Positions 7,653 through 16,816 are shown, counted from the stretch's first letter. The stretch: 49,747 bases of DNA from Leifsonia sp. ku-ls (GCA_003367665.1 QKXI01000019.1:1-49747); one strand, 5' to 3'. Program-made: numbers and translations. Notes: a model not told the origin generated them from the sequence alone.

Positions 7653-9445
7653 GATCGCGCCTCACTCCCGATGGTCGCCTCAACGGCGGCGACCTCGTGC
7701 TGCGCCTCGCTGATCGTGTGCTGCGCCTGCGGGTCGTGCGCGGCGATCGACGCCCGCACATCGGCCGCGTGCGGGCCGGTCATCCACGGCTGAGTGCGGA
7801 TCAGCGTCGGCCGAGAACCCGAGGAAAGCACCACGGCGCGCCCCTTGGGCAACGCGGCCAGGTCCGCGACGTCCAGGATGCGCTCACGGTGGAGCTGCTG
7901 CGACACCGTGCGCTGCCCGCGCCCGCTCGACGTCGACGAGGAGAGCCGGTCGTAGTCACCGATCACCCGCGAGAGGTCTTCGAGGAAGCCGGCCTCCGAG
8001 ACGCCACCGCCGTATACCTTCACGTTGGAGGCCGACCACAGCTTGCGCATCCCGGACTCGCCCCACACTTCCACACCCTGCGACCAGCTCTGCAAGATCG
8101 TCATCAGGACGATGCCGCGCGAACCGTAGTGCGAATAGAGGTTCGGCAGGTCGCGCCAGCGGCAGACGTTCGCCGCCTCGTCCAGGACGCCCAGAAGCGG
8201 CGTGCTGAGGCGCCCGCCAGCCGACCGAGCGGCCAGCTCCTCCGCCGCTTCCACCACGGCGACCGTGAGCGCGGTCACCAGCGGGCCGGCGGTGCCCTGG
8301 CCCTCCTTGGAGAGGCTGTAGAGCGTGCCGCCCTCGCGCACGAACGCCTCCGGGCTGAACTGCGGCCGCCGATCGCTTGCGTTCCCGCCCAACGGGGTCA
8401 CCCAGCGGGCGACCTGACGGTTCGTCAGGCACGATGCCATCTGCTGGGCGGTGCCGTAGACGCCGCCGCGCTGCTTCTCCGGCGCGTCGATGACGCCGGC
8501 CACCTGGTCGGCGGTCAGCGGGAAGCCGTGCTGTCGAAGGATCTCCACCGCCGTGTCATCGGCGGGCCGGGTCAACCACGTGTACACGTCCGTGATCGGG
8601 CGGCCGTCCAGCGCTGCGGCGAGGAGAAGGCCGGCCAGGAGGTCTTTGCCGGCCGGATCGAAGTAGGAATCTGTCTTGGCGTCCGCGTCGCGGGAGCCGG
8701 AGGCGAAGTGCTGGGCCATCTTGGCGGCGCGTACCTCGTCGGTGACGTAGCTCAGCGGGTTCCACCACCAGGTGGGCTCCTCCAAAGCGATGCCCTGCGG
8801 GTCGAACACCCACACCTGCCCGGCCTTCTCCCGCACGTCGCGGGTGGCGTCTACGACGTCGCGCTTGTTCGAGGTGACGAGCACCCCGCCGGGAGCGGCC
8901 AGGATCGCCGGCACGGCGCGGCTGGTCGTCTTACCGGTGCGCGGCCCCCAGATGTCAATGTGCATGTCCTCCCAGGAGCCGTAGAGCGGCTGCCCTGACG
9001 CGACAGTGCGCCCGATGGGAACACCGGGCGCGTCGGGCACGCCGAGGCGCTGAGCCTTCTCCAGAGCGCTCTTGCGGCTGAGGTCCGCGACGTCGCGGCC
9101 GCGGCCCAGGTACGCGGCCGATCGGTCGACGCGGGTCCGCCCCTTCCGGTAGCGGGCGATCGCCACAATGATCAGCACGGCGAGGACGAGCACGATCGCC
9201 GCGACCACGGCGATGATCCACGTGCCCGACGCCGGCCACGGCACCTTGCCCATGAGGACCTCGAACGTCAGCGTGAAGGGGTCACTACTGAGAGTGATCC
9301 CCGTGTGGTCGAGCTGGTGGCCGAGCCGAACCGCGAGGTTCACCCCGACCACACCGACCATGACGATCACGATGCCGGCGGCGAGCAGAATCGACTCCGC
9401 CGACAGGCCGCCCGGGTCGCGGCGGCGGTTGTTCGGCGTGCTCAC
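7649..9445 (-). CDS. Type IV coupling protein (TraG/VirD4-like ATPase)
   Basis: This protein has 598 residues from the GTG at 9445, which overlaps the upstream stop (GTGA). Two N-terminal membrane helices (about 18-40 and 76-97) are followed by a P-loop, GPRTGKTT (167-174), and a Walker B line, LLGVLDEAANV. The C-terminal part contains the TraM-recognition-type segment TILQSWSQGVEVWG. The protein would sit at the inner membrane, bind the relaxase-DNA complex and pump it into the channel. The P-loop has RT where many relatives have SG. The sequence is complete and fits its T4SS neighbours. Confidence 0.92.
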   Translation of the reverse strand: MSTPNNRRRDPGGLSAESILLAAGIVIVMVGVVGVNLAVRLGHQLDHTGITLSSDPFTLTFEVLMGKVPWPASGTWIIAVVAAIVLVLAVLIIVAIARYRKGRTRVDRSAAYLGRGRDVADLSRKSALEKAQRLGVPDAPGVPIGRTVASGQPLYGSWEDMHIDIWGPRTGKTTSRAVPAILAAPGGVLVTSNKRDVVDATRDVREKAGQVWVFDPQGIALEEPTWWWNPLSYVTDEVRAAKMAQHFASGSRDADAKTDSYFDPAGKDLLAGLLLAAALDGRPITDVYTWLTRPADDTAVEILRQHGFPLTADQVAGVIDAPEKQRGGVYGTAQQMASCLTNRQVARWVTPLGGNASDRRPQFSPEAFVREGGTLYSLSKEGQGTAGPLVTALTVAVVEAAEELAARSAGGRLSTPLLGVLDEAANVCRWRDLPNLYSHYGSRGIVLMTILQSWSQGVEVWGESGMRKLWSASNVKVYGGGVSEAGFLEDLSRVIGDYDRLSSSTSSGRGQRTVSQQLHRERILDVADLAALPKGRAVVLSSGSRPTLIRTQPWMTGPHAADVRASIAAHDPQAQHTISEAQHEVAAVEATIGSEARS

Positions 9446-11016
9446 GACACCGCCTCCTCCGGCTCGACGGCGTGCAGGCGCCGGCCGACACGGGATTGCG
9501 CGTGCCACCGCTTGTTCGTGTCGTTGGTCGAGCGCTCCGTCTCGGTCAGCTTGACCGTGATCGGGATGCCGGGGCGGCCACCCACCTTGATCAAGAACTT
9601 GCCGCGGCCGGGAGGCTCCGTTTCCTTGCCGGTCGTGGCGTCCCACGACGGCGGCGCAGACCAGCCGGTGAGGAGACTCTGCTCCGCCAGCGAGAACGGC
9701 ACGGCGGTGGTCAGCAGCGGCATCTCCGAGTGCGGAAGGCCGCCGACCACGACCATGCCGGCACGCTCGACGAACCCGCGCGCCTTCATCCGGTCCTCCT
9801 CCGTGGGGAGAGCGTCGAGGTCGCGCATCGTGTGGGTGATCATCGCCTGCCCGACACCGAACTGGCGGTTCAGACGGGTGAGCGAGTCGACCCGATCCAC
9901 CATGCCGCTACCGGAGCGGAGCGCCTGCCACAGCTCGTCCATGATCACGAAGTAGTGGCGCTGCGGCTCTAGGCCGGCCTCAGCTAGAGCGTTCGCCACG
10001 TTCACCGTGGCGAACCCGTTCGACCAGCAGGCAAGCAGGGTCGCGGCGCGCAGGTCGACGTCGGTCTCTTTTAGCCCGGAAATGTCGTAGACCACCGGAC
10101 GGTCACGGCGCATCGGATTCGTGGTCGGCCGAGAGAACGTCTCCCCGAGGCGGCCGCCGCGGGCGAGGCTGATCAGCGATGCTTCCAGCCCGCGGGTCGT
10201 GCGCTGGTACTCGGCAAAGTCGCCACGGTCGACGGCGACCTCGCGCAGCTCGGCCGGGCCTTCCTGGACAATCGCTAGCAGGTCGGCGAGCACCGGCACC
10301 TGGTCGACGAAGCGACGATCCAGGATGCGGAGCGCCTGGTCGACGATCGACTCCTCGACGTCGGACGGCGGCTGCTTGCGCAGGATCGTCAGCAGGGCAG
10401 AGACGATCGTGAGGCGTCGGCCGTGGGCATCCGCCTCAACCTCCTCCGCCTCCTTCTCATACCCGGCCTCACGCAGCCGCAGCGCGGCTTCTGTCGACTC
10501 GCCAGGGTCTAGAACGTTCAGGTGCCCGCGGCCGCGGCCCAGGCGGATCACCTGTCCGCCGAGGGCCTCGATCAGGTCAACATAGTCCGGCTTCAAGTCT
10601 CCGAGGATGAACGGGATGGAGCCGAAGCCGGCCAAGCCGGCGGCCATCCGTCGAACCGTCGTCGACTTCCCCAGGCCCGGCAAGCCGAGCACGAACACGC
10701 TCGGGTTGCTGATCAGCTTCGCGCGCTGGAACCACGAAATCGGGTCCGCGCAGACCGTCGCACCCGTGTAGAGGTGCCGCCCCAGCGGCACGCCCACGAG
10801 CGGTGCGCCCGTACCCACCGAGAACGGCCACAGCCCGCACACCTGAACGGTGGTGCCGCGGTACTCGACGGGTGCCTGCACGTATCCGGCAGTACCGCGG
10901 CCGCGACCGATCCAGCCGCGCCCACTGGGGCGCAGCGGGCGCGGCTCGGTCGTCGTCTGCGCCTTCTGAGCGGGGCTCTTGGTGCTCTTGCGCTTCTTGT
11001 TCGTCGCCATCGTCAT
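9442..11016 (-). CDS. VirB4/TrbE-like conjugation ATPase
   Basis: This protein has 524 residues; its ATG overlaps the stop of the SCO6880-type gene (TGATG). A basic, disordered N-terminus leads into a RecA-like ATPase with P-loop GLPGLGKST (about 111-119) and Walker B YFVIMDELWQAL (about 370). Downstream motifs include VGQAMITHTMRDLDAL. It has no membrane helices. It is shorter than full VirB4 because the N-terminal VirB4 domain is missing; in actinobacterial systems the SCO6880 protein next door appears to fill that place. It would energise substrate transfer or assembly. Confidence 0.85.
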   Translation of the reverse strand: MTMATNKKRKSTKSPAQKAQTTTEPRPLRPSGRGWIGRGRGTAGYVQAPVEYRGTTVQVCGLWPFSVGTGAPLVGVPLGRHLYTGATVCADPISWFQRAKLISNPSVFVLGLPGLGKSTTVRRMAAGLAGFGSIPFILGDLKPDYVDLIEALGGQVIRLGRGRGHLNVLDPGESTEAALRLREAGYEKEAEEVEADAHGRRLTIVSALLTILRKQPPSDVEESIVDQALRILDRRFVDQVPVLADLLAIVQEGPAELREVAVDRGDFAEYQRTTRGLEASLISLARGGRLGETFSRPTTNPMRRDRPVVYDISGLKETDVDLRAATLLACWSNGFATVNVANALAEAGLEPQRHYFVIMDELWQALRSGSGMVDRVDSLTRLNRQFGVGQAMITHTMRDLDALPTEEDRMKARGFVERAGMVVVGGLPHSEMPLLTTAVPFSLAEQSLLTGWSAPPSWDATTGKETEPPGRGKFLIKVGGRPGIPITVKLTETERSTNDTNKRWHAQSRVGRRLHAVEPEEAVS

Positions 11017-12527
11017 CACACCCGCTCCCGGAGCGTGGAGGGAACCTGAACGTGCTTGGTCGGGATCAGCCCCAACGGCAGCGCCATCGCGAAAGCCGAG
11101 TCCTGCGACCCGTACACACGGCGCACGCGCAGGCGCGCGCCGGCCGACAGGTTGTCGATCGCGGCGGCCGCCTCCGGCTCCCTGGCCGGGTCGAGCACCG
11201 TCGCGGTGACCAAGATGGCGAAGTTCACCAGTCCGGCGCCGGATGCCTCCTCCTGCGCGGTCGCGGCCGCGGCGCGCACCGCGAGGGTGTCACGCGCCTG
11301 CGGCTTTCGCGTCGCGCTGGCACGGAACTGCGCGGCCGTCAGGTCGGACTCCACGAGTCCGGCCGCACGGGCCGGATCGATCGGCTTGTAGAGGATCGTC
11401 ACCCGCTTGCGAGCGATATCCCGATGCGGGGCCAGCAGCCGGGCGAGAACACCCGACTGCACCGTTCCCCGCGGAGCCTGAGTCATCGCCCAGGTGACCG
11501 ACGTCGCAGAATCGTGGCGGTAGTCCGACCACGACGCCTGATGCGCGGTCGGCCCGACGTCCGGCCACGACAGCTCGGGCGTCTCACCTTGGGCGTGCGC
11601 TTCGTCGATGAGCTGTGCGGCCGCCGGGTCGTAGGCGATCCGGATCGTCTCGCACAACTCCTGCGCCGCGAGGGGGCGAGCGGCACCCGCCCCGGTGGCC
11701 TGCAAGTTGCCGGTCAGGCCAGGCAGGCGTGCCGCGAGCTCGCGCGCCATCTCGTCCGGCTTGCGAGGCTGTGCACCCTTCCGCGGGATCGCGTTGAAGG
11801 TCAGGGTCACGAACGCCTTCACCGTCGACGAGCCGGCGGGGTAGGTGTCGATGACTTCCCGCAGCATCGCCTGGGCGAACTCGGGAGCGTCCGGGTCGAG
11901 ATTCAGCTCGACCTCGCGGCGCAGGCGGGTGCCGGACTCCGGGGCCGTCTCGATTACGACCGAAGCGCCCTCGATACCCGGCTCGTCGGCCAGGTGGGAC
12001 AGCCAGTGACCCCAGTCGGCAACCCAGGTGTCGACCTGCAACGGATCGACCAGCGACGCGCCGTCAGGCTCGGTCCCGATCACCACGGCGTAGGTCTTGC
12101 TGACGGGCGTGTAGACGAGCGCGAACGGACGCCCGTAGGAGTCCGTGTGCTCGCTGAGCCGCGTCGCTGCCGCAACGCCGGGAAGCTGGTAGGTGCCCCA
12201 CTCGGTGCGGCCCAGAGGGCCGGACCGGTAGAGGTGCGTCCCGCGCGAACGGGCGGAGGCCCATCCGATCCGGTTGGAGGCGCGGGAGAGGACGCTGCGC
12301 CCATCGGCGTTCTTGAGCACCAGGAGGAGCAGCAGACCGCCCGCGATCGCCGCGGTGATCAGCGCTGCCAGGATGCCGGCAGACATGAGCGCGATCAGGA
12401 TCGCGAACAGGGCCACGAACAGCAGGCCCGTACCCACCGTGCCCAGACCCAGCAGGCCCGGCGACGTCGGACGCCGCCAGTTGCCGTAGGTCCGAGGGCC
12501 TTCCTGAGTTGAATCAACGGCCACCAC
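11016..12527 (-). CDS. SCO6880-type conjugation membrane protein
   Basis: This protein has about 503 residues. I chose a GTG at 12527 (or 12524) because GGAGGGAGG lies five to eight bases upstream; longer frames run through the low-complexity end of the preceding gene. Two adjacent membrane helices lie at about 24-70 (LLFVALFAILIALMSAGILAAL and a LLLLLV stretch). A large cytosolic mixed alpha/beta domain follows, beginning with a YRSGPLGRTEWGTYQLPG line typical of SCO6880-like proteins. The family is known from actinomycete T4SS clusters as a VirB3/VirB4-like component. The gene overlaps the upstream TrbL-like gene by 14 bases. Confidence 0.82.
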   Translation of the reverse strand: MVAVDSTQEGPRTYGNWRRPTSPGLLGLGTVGTGLLFVALFAILIALMSAGILAALITAAIAGGLLLLLVLKNADGRSVLSRASNRIGWASARSRGTHLYRSGPLGRTEWGTYQLPGVAAATRLSEHTDSYGRPFALVYTPVSKTYAVVIGTEPDGASLVDPLQVDTWVADWGHWLSHLADEPGIEGASVVIETAPESGTRLRREVELNLDPDAPEFAQAMLREVIDTYPAGSSTVKAFVTLTFNAIPRKGAQPRKPDEMARELAARLPGLTGNLQATGAGAARPLAAQELCETIRIAYDPAAAQLIDEAHAQGETPELSWPDVGPTAHQASWSDYRHDSATSVTWAMTQAPRGTVQSGVLARLLAPHRDIARKRVTILYKPIDPARAAGLVESDLTAAQFRASATRKPQARDTLAVRAAAATAQEEASGAGLVNFAILVTATVLDPAREPEAAAAIDNLSAGARLRVRRVYGSQDSAFAMALPLGLIPTKHVQVPSTLRERV

Positions 12528-14148
12528 TGGGGCCTCCCTCCGTAGATTGTTCGCCAACGCTCTGAACGGCCTGTGCGGCCTTCTTCGCGCCGTCAGCGAC
12601 CACGCCGGCCGCTGCCCCCACGCCCATTCCGATCGGCCCGGCAGCCGCACCCGCGGCCGCACCACCCGCCGCGCCACCCGCAGCAGCACCGCCTCCAGCG
12701 GCCGCGCCACCGGCCGCAGCTCCGCCACCGGCCGCAGCTCCACCACCGGAGCCCGTGGCCGCACCAGTCGACTTCGCTGCACCCGTGGACGCACCACCGC
12801 CGCCGCCGGGCTGAGACGTAGGCGCACCGCCGCCGCCGCGGCTGCCCGAGGGCGATCCGGTCGAGCCGGTCGAACTCGTGCTCCCAGTGCCCCCATCGGA
12901 GCCGCTGCTACCGCTACCCGTCCCGAGACGTCCCAGCGCCGCAGCTCCGGTCGGAAGCGCGGCCATAGCGGCCACGCCCATCGCGCCACCCGCGCCACCA
13001 GCCATCGAGCCGACCAGCGGAGTGACGAACCTCATCAGTGCCGGCATCGCGAACAGCGCGATCACCATCAGCATGAGGCCCGTGAGCACGGCCAGCAGGC
13101 CCGTCCCGTCGTCCTTGAACACGTTCGTGCCGACGAGCTGGAACGCGGCCGCGTACACCAATGCCGCCGCCGGCTTGTAGAGGATGAACGCCAGCAGCCA
13201 GCCGACGTTCTTGCGGAACCACGCCTTGCCGGTTTCGAGATTCGTGAACGACGCCGACAGCGGCAGGATGCCCGTCAGGATAACGAGCATGCCCCCGCGG
13301 GCGACCATGAGCACGATCTGAAACGCCGTCGCGAGGATCGCGATCAGCCCCAAGATGATGATCAGCAGCGAGCCCAGGCCGCCCGCGGCCGGGTTCGTCG
13401 TCAGCGCCAGCAGGTTCAGCACGTTCGTGCCGAAGCACGTGGACCCGGTCGCGGCCACATCGCAGTCCAGCGACTTGTTGATGATCCACACCGAGAACGA
13501 GTCGGACGCCGCGACGAGGAGGCCGACGACGGTCACGCCGGCACCCGCGACGATGATCAGCGTCACGAGGCTTTTCAGCGTCTCCCGTCCCGGTTCGGCG
13601 CGCTGTTCCCACGCCATCCGGGCACCGCCGATGATCACCGACAGCACGGCCAGCGCGCCCATGTACCACCAGAGCCCCGCCTGCAGAAACGCGACCGCGC
13701 CTCCGGCGCCGCTTGGCCCCGAGGCGATGATCGTCGAGACGAGCGAACTCGCCCCGCTGATCAGGACCACCGCGCCCAAGATGATGCCGGCGCGGCCGAC
13801 CGCCGCAATCCCCTGCCCCGATCGCAAGCGAGAAGCCACGATCATCCCGAGGATGATCATGGCGATACCGCAGATGGCCAAGGACACCCACGTCACATAG
13901 CTGAGCACCGTCGTGATGCCCTCCGAATTCGGAGCCGACGACCCCGCGGCGATCGACGAGCTGCCACCCGATCCCGTCAGGTTCGGAGTGCCGATGTTCA
14001 CCCACACCGTTCCCAGCGAGGCCACCGCCTTACCGAAAGCCTCCTGGACCGCCTTCGCCATGTTGTCGATCGCATTACCGACCGCGCTGTTCACCCAGTC
14101 CTGCACGACGCAGCCGGTGCCGAGGAATCCGCAGTCTTGTCCAGCCAT
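12514..14148 (-). CDS. TrbL/VirB6-like polytopic channel protein
   Basis: This protein has 544 residues. The N-terminus MAGQDCGFLGTGCVVQDWVNS carries two cysteines. About seven to eight membrane helices between 80 and 410 follow, including VLSYVTWVSLAICGIAMIIL, LLIIILGLIAILATAFQIVL and LMLMVIALFAMPALM. The last 130 residues are an extreme Gly/Ala/Ser repeat tail (GGAAAGG units) whose low complexity produces long spurious frames on the other strand. VirB6/TrbL proteins form the inner-membrane channel core. The tail length could vary by slippage between isolates. Confidence 0.85.
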   Translation of the reverse strand: MAGQDCGFLGTGCVVQDWVNSAVGNAIDNMAKAVQEAFGKAVASLGTVWVNIGTPNLTGSGGSSSIAAGSSAPNSEGITTVLSYVTWVSLAICGIAMIILGMIVASRLRSGQGIAAVGRAGIILGAVVLISGASSLVSTIIASGPSGAGGAVAFLQAGLWWYMGALAVLSVIIGGARMAWEQRAEPGRETLKSLVTLIIVAGAGVTVVGLLVAASDSFSVWIINKSLDCDVAATGSTCFGTNVLNLLALTTNPAAGGLGSLLIIILGLIAILATAFQIVLMVARGGMLVILTGILPLSASFTNLETGKAWFRKNVGWLLAFILYKPAAALVYAAAFQLVGTNVFKDDGTGLLAVLTGLMLMVIALFAMPALMRFVTPLVGSMAGGAGGAMGVAAMAALPTGAAALGRLGTGSGSSGSDGGTGSTSSTGSTGSPSGSRGGGGAPTSQPGGGGGASTGAAKSTGAATGSGGGAAAGGGAAAGGAAAGGGAAAGGAAGGAAAGAAAGPIGMGVGAAAGVVADGAKKAAQAVQSVGEQSTEGGPSGGR

Positions 14149-14151
14149 TGG

Positions 14152-14898
14152 TCATCCCACCGCCCAGGCCGTGTACCCGGCAAGATTCGGAAGCTGATCA
14201 ACCTGCGCCGGGTTCTGCGCGGACGAGTCGAGCTTCCAGTCGCCGCCAGACCAAATGAGCTTCGCGACGAACGACCCAGTGACGATCTGGCCGGAAGTCG
14301 TGGCCTGGAAGGCGACGTCGACCTGCGCGTGCTCGCCGTCGTACGACAGCACGCGGAATCCCGCGATCGACGCTCGAATGCCGGATGGGTTCGCTGCATT
14401 GAGCCCGGAGCTGAGCAGGCTGTCCCTGTTCTGGCCGGGGGCCAGTACGTACGGGAGCCACGTGCTTCGGAGCGACTGATCGAACGACATAATCGCGAAG
14501 TTTGCTGAGGCAAACAACGCTCCTTCGGGGGTGTGCTGGAAGCAGTATCGGTATCCGGACGCGGCCGTGGCACCGGGGCCGGCGGTCTGCGACGTCGGGT
14601 AGGCGAGCACATCTTGGTACTTCCATGACGTCTCGGGAGCCGCGCTGACGGTACCGGAAAGCTGGACCCCACGGAGGCCGCAAACGCTCGAGTCGCCCGA
14701 CACGGGGCCGGGCGACGAGATGACGCTGGGAGACGTGCTCGTACTGGACGTGGGAGCCGCGTTAGGGCTCCCCTTGCCCACGTTGACGGCCACGAGGATG
14801 ATCCCGCACACGACGATCAGCGCGACGACGATTGCGGCGGCGATGAAGCCCGGACGTGTGAACGGGCTCTGGCTCTCGTTCTGGTTCTCGTCGCTCAC
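14152..14898 (-). CDS. Single-pass membrane T4SS protein (VirB8/TcpC position)
   Basis: This protein has 248 residues from a GTG preceded by GGAGGGTGAGG. A short acidic cytosolic start is followed by one membrane helix (FIAAAIVVALIVVCGIILVAV), a Ser/Thr/Pro linker and an extracytoplasmic domain of about 170 residues. That domain has two cysteines (VCGLRG and YRYCFQ) that could form a disulfide, and it ends in strand-rich sequence (AQVDVAFQATTSGQIVTGSFVAKLIWSGGDWKL). The layout suits a VirB8/TcpC-like NTF2-fold scaffold protein. No specific motif proves it. Confidence 0.65.
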   Translation of the reverse strand: MSDENQNESQSPFTRPGFIAAAIVVALIVVCGIILVAVNVGKGSPNAAPTSSTSTSPSVISSPGPVSGDSSVCGLRGVQLSGTVSAAPETSWKYQDVLAYPTSQTAGPGATAASGYRYCFQHTPEGALFASANFAIMSFDQSLRSTWLPYVLAPGQNRDSLLSSGLNAANPSGIRASIAGFRVLSYDGEHAQVDVAFQATTSGQIVTGSFVAKLIWSGGDWKLDSSAQNPAQVDQLPNLAGYTAWAVG

Positions 14899-14905
14899 GA
14901 CTACC

Positions 14906-15214
14906 TCACCCTCCTGCGATGGTGCCGATCCACGCGGCACCCGCACCGATCACGATCGCGCCGGCCATCGGCCAGAGAATCTTCGGGAGGGCGTCGTGGC
15001 CCTCGCCGCGGCGGAAGCTGACCGCGATCAGGATGCCGCCAACGATGATCGAGCCGCCGACCACCGCGTACCCGATCCACTTCAACCACGCCATGATCGT
15101 GGTGATGCCGCCCGTGCCGGGCGGCTGCTGCGGGTTCGGGTTCGGAATGTCGACCGCCGGGACATGCGCCAGGAAGTCGTTCGCCGCGGTCAGGATGGTG
15201 TGCAGCGTGCTCAT
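14906..15214 (-). CDS. Small two-helix membrane protein (VirB2/TrbC-like pilin position)
   Basis: This protein has 102 residues. A polar start with PNPNPQQPPG is followed by two membrane helices (IMAWLKWIGYAVVGGSIIVGGILIAV and LPKILWPMAGAIVIGAGAAWIG) joined by a short basic loop, FRRGEGHD. Size and topology match VirB2/TrbC pilin-type subunits, and the gene lies directly upstream of the VirB8-like and VirB6-like genes. It has no obvious cleavable signal. In Gram-positive systems such proteins may line the channel rather than form a pilus. Confidence 0.65.
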   Translation of the reverse strand: MSTLHTILTAANDFLAHVPAVDIPNPNPQQPPGTGGITTIMAWLKWIGYAVVGGSIIVGGILIAVSFRRGEGHDALPKILWPMAGAIVIGAGAAWIGTIAGG

Positions 15215-15843
15215 CGCTGTTCCTTTCGGTAGGTGGTGCCCGTTGCACCGGGTGTGACCAGCGCGCTCAGCTCATCGACGAGTCGATGAACCTCCCGCGG
15301 AGCATCCGCAAGAGCCGGCGGCTCCCCCAGACGCCACGATTCGACCCACGGCACGTTCCACGTGCGCGGGACACCGCCGCCGACCACCTGGGCCAGGTCG
15401 CGCAGCGGGCGCGGCAGCCGGCCGGGGGCATCAGCGACGAGAACGAGGCCGAGCAGTTCCACGTGCGGAACGAGGCCGGCCGCCCATTGCGTTGCGGCCG
15501 CCTGGGCGGCACGCAGCCCATAAGCGTGGGAGCGGGCGACGAGAACGACACGCGCCGGCATCCCCGCTGGGGGACGCGGCCAACCGTGATCGGCAGCAAG
15601 CCAGTCAGGCACGAGCGCGGCCAAGCTCGACTCACCAGAACCACCGTGCGCTCCGAGCCACCACAGGGGCGCTGTCTGCGGGCGATCGTACGTCGGCAGC
15701 TGGTCGACGCGATCCGGGGCCGGAACCCCACGCTGAGGCCCGACCGGGCCTGTGGGCGGCGCAACAGACGGTGCGCTGGTCGTTGGAGATGCCGGCTCAG
15801 GGTCAGTGGGTCGGGATATCCATGGATTAATGCCGTCGCTCAC
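15211..15843 (-). CDS. Conjugation protein with degenerate P-loop (DUF6668-like)
   Basis: This protein has 210 residues from a GTG with GAGGGGGGA six bases upstream. It is the first gene of the minus-strand operon and overlaps the pilin-like gene. After a proline-rich disordered N-terminus, the line PLWWLGAHGGSGESSLAAL looks like a MinD-type Walker A loop (GGxGxT/S) in which the essential lysine is glutamate. The rest follows a Rossmann-like alternation (RVVLVARSH, LLGLVLVADAPG). I associate this pattern with DUF6668, from memory. It probably cannot hydrolyse ATP and may be a regulatory partner of the MinD-like ATPase at 17896. Confidence 0.65.
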   Translation of the reverse strand: MSDGINPWISRPTDPEPASPTTSAPSVAPPTGPVGPQRGVPAPDRVDQLPTYDRPQTAPLWWLGAHGGSGESSLAALVPDWLAADHGWPRPPAGMPARVVLVARSHAYGLRAAQAAATQWAAGLVPHVELLGLVLVADAPGRLPRPLRDLAQVVGGGVPRTWNVPWVESWRLGEPPALADAPREVHRLVDELSALVTPGATGTTYRKEQR

Positions 15844-15886
15844 CGTTCCCCCCTCGATAATTGTGTTCGACGTCGCTAACGCGACA

Positions 15887-15915
15887 AGAATACTCGATCG
15901 TTCTACTGGGAGCAA
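15887..15915 (-). promoter_or_regulatory. Promoter of the minus-strand conjugation operon
   Basis: On the minus strand, TTGCTC (15910-15915) and TATTCT (15887-15892) are separated by exactly 17 bases and lie about 45 bases upstream of the first gene of the operon. The surrounding 140-base gap is clearly richer in A/T than its flanks. Confidence 0.6.
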
Positions 15916-15972
15916 CAGCATGCTACAGGGATACACACGCATAAACAGCGTGCAACAGAGCCACTTTTCGTT

Positions 15973-15985
15973 TACACTGTCTGCA
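15973..15985 (+). promoter_or_regulatory. -10 box of a probable leaderless transcript
   Basis: TACACT (15973-15978) ends six bases before the ATG at 15985, and no ribosome site precedes that ATG. In actinobacteria a TANNNT box at this distance marks transcription starting at the initiation codon itself. The -35 region is not obvious. Confidence 0.5.
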
Positions 15986-16260
15986 TGCGCTTGCGGCTTC
16001 CGGTGTTCCCCGTGACGTCAGGGCTTGATGCGCTGTTCAAGGGGCGCAAGGAGACACTGACCGTCCCAGAGGTTGCAGAGATGCTGGGCCTCACGAAGCC
16101 CGGCGTCTACAAGTGGCTCAAAGACGGAGTGATCCCCGGCTACAAGCTCGGAGCTACATGGTTCATCCTGCGGGATGAACTAAAGGAAGCTCTAGAGCAG
16201 GGGGCGAACTCACGGCGGACACAGCCGCCAGCGCGGGGTGAGGAGCACGAGGAGGGGTAA
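15985..16260 (+). CDS. Helix-turn-helix regulator (excisionase/BldC-like), 91 aa
   Basis: The core line LTVPEVAEMLGLTKPGVYKWLKDGVIPGYKLGATWFILRDELKEAL (about 25-69) is a textbook HTH_17/MerR-like domain. The tail is acidic and disordered. The gene heads the plus-strand conjugation operon, is divergent from the minus-strand operon and shares with it a 141-base intergenic region, so it probably regulates both. Its probable leaderless start and first position suit a local transcription factor. Its stop overlaps the lipoprotein start (TAATG). Confidence 0.8.
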   Translation: MRLRLPVFPVTSGLDALFKGRKETLTVPEVAEMLGLTKPGVYKWLKDGVIPGYKLGATWFILRDELKEALEQGANSRRTQPPARGEEHEEG

Positions 16261-16814
16261 TGGGGGGAAAGCGCACGCTCGGTCTAGCCGGCGTCGTCTT
16301 GGTCACGGTTGCGCTGGCCGGATGCGCCGGTAACAGCGAACAGCGACCGACCGAGAGCCCTTCCCCCACACCCTCCGGTGTCTCCATCCCGGACCTGAAC
16401 ACGTTCACACCGGCTCCCCCCGGCACCCAGCTCGACGACGAGTCCGGCGGCGGAACCGTCAACCCGAACCCGGCACCCGCCTGGGACGCCACGCAGCGCA
16501 GTAGCGCCGTTGCCGCGGCCGAGAAGGCGCTCACGGCGTTCGCGCGCCCGGACCTCAGTTCCACTGAGTGGTGGGCGGCCCTGTCGCCGCTCCTGACGCC
16601 GCAGGCGCAGCAGGACTACCAGTCCGTCGACCCCGCCAACATCCCGGCGCACAAGCTCACCGGCAACGGGACCATCGTCGACGACAGCAGCACCTACGCC
16701 GTCTCGGTGGACGTTCCCACCGACGCCGGCACCTACACGATCATCCTCACGCGACGCGACGGCGCGTCGCCCTGGCTCGCCAGCCGATTCACCCCTCCGG
16801 CAGGGACACACTGA
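16260..16814 (+). CDS. Conjugation lipoprotein, possible NTF2-like domain
   Basis: This protein has 184 residues. The signal peptide ends in the lipobox LAGC (about 19-22), so the mature protein is lipid-anchored outside the membrane. A Ser/Thr/Pro linker (SPSPTPSG) follows. The C-terminal domain has an N-terminal helix (AVAAAEKALTAFARPDL), SSTEWWAALSPLLTP and strand-rich sequence to TIILTRRDG. This arrangement suggests an NTF2-like fold as in VirB8/TcpC-type proteins. It is coupled to the regulator upstream by TAATG, with AGGAGG before its ATG, and lies two bases from the wall-hydrolase gene. Confidence 0.7.
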   Translation: MGGKRTLGLAGVVLVTVALAGCAGNSEQRPTESPSPTPSGVSIPDLNTFTPAPPGTQLDDESGGGTVNPNPAPAWDATQRSSAVAAAEKALTAFARPDLSSTEWWAALSPLLTPQAQQDYQSVDPANIPAHKLTGNGTIVDDSSTYAVSVDVPTDAGTYTIILTRRDGASPWLASRFTPPAGTH

Positions 16815-16816
16815 CG

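Noticed and set aside
12650-12860. Tandem repeats read as a satellite or CRISPR-like array
   Set aside because: The period follows Gly/Ala codons of the TrbL-like tail. There are no uniform spacers and no cas genes.
10803-14508. Very long plus-strand reading frames opposite the conjugation operon
   Set aside because: They are antisense shadows of GC-rich genes with strong ribosome sites and recognisable T4SS motifs. Their translations are Arg/Pro/Gly-rich without domain patterns.
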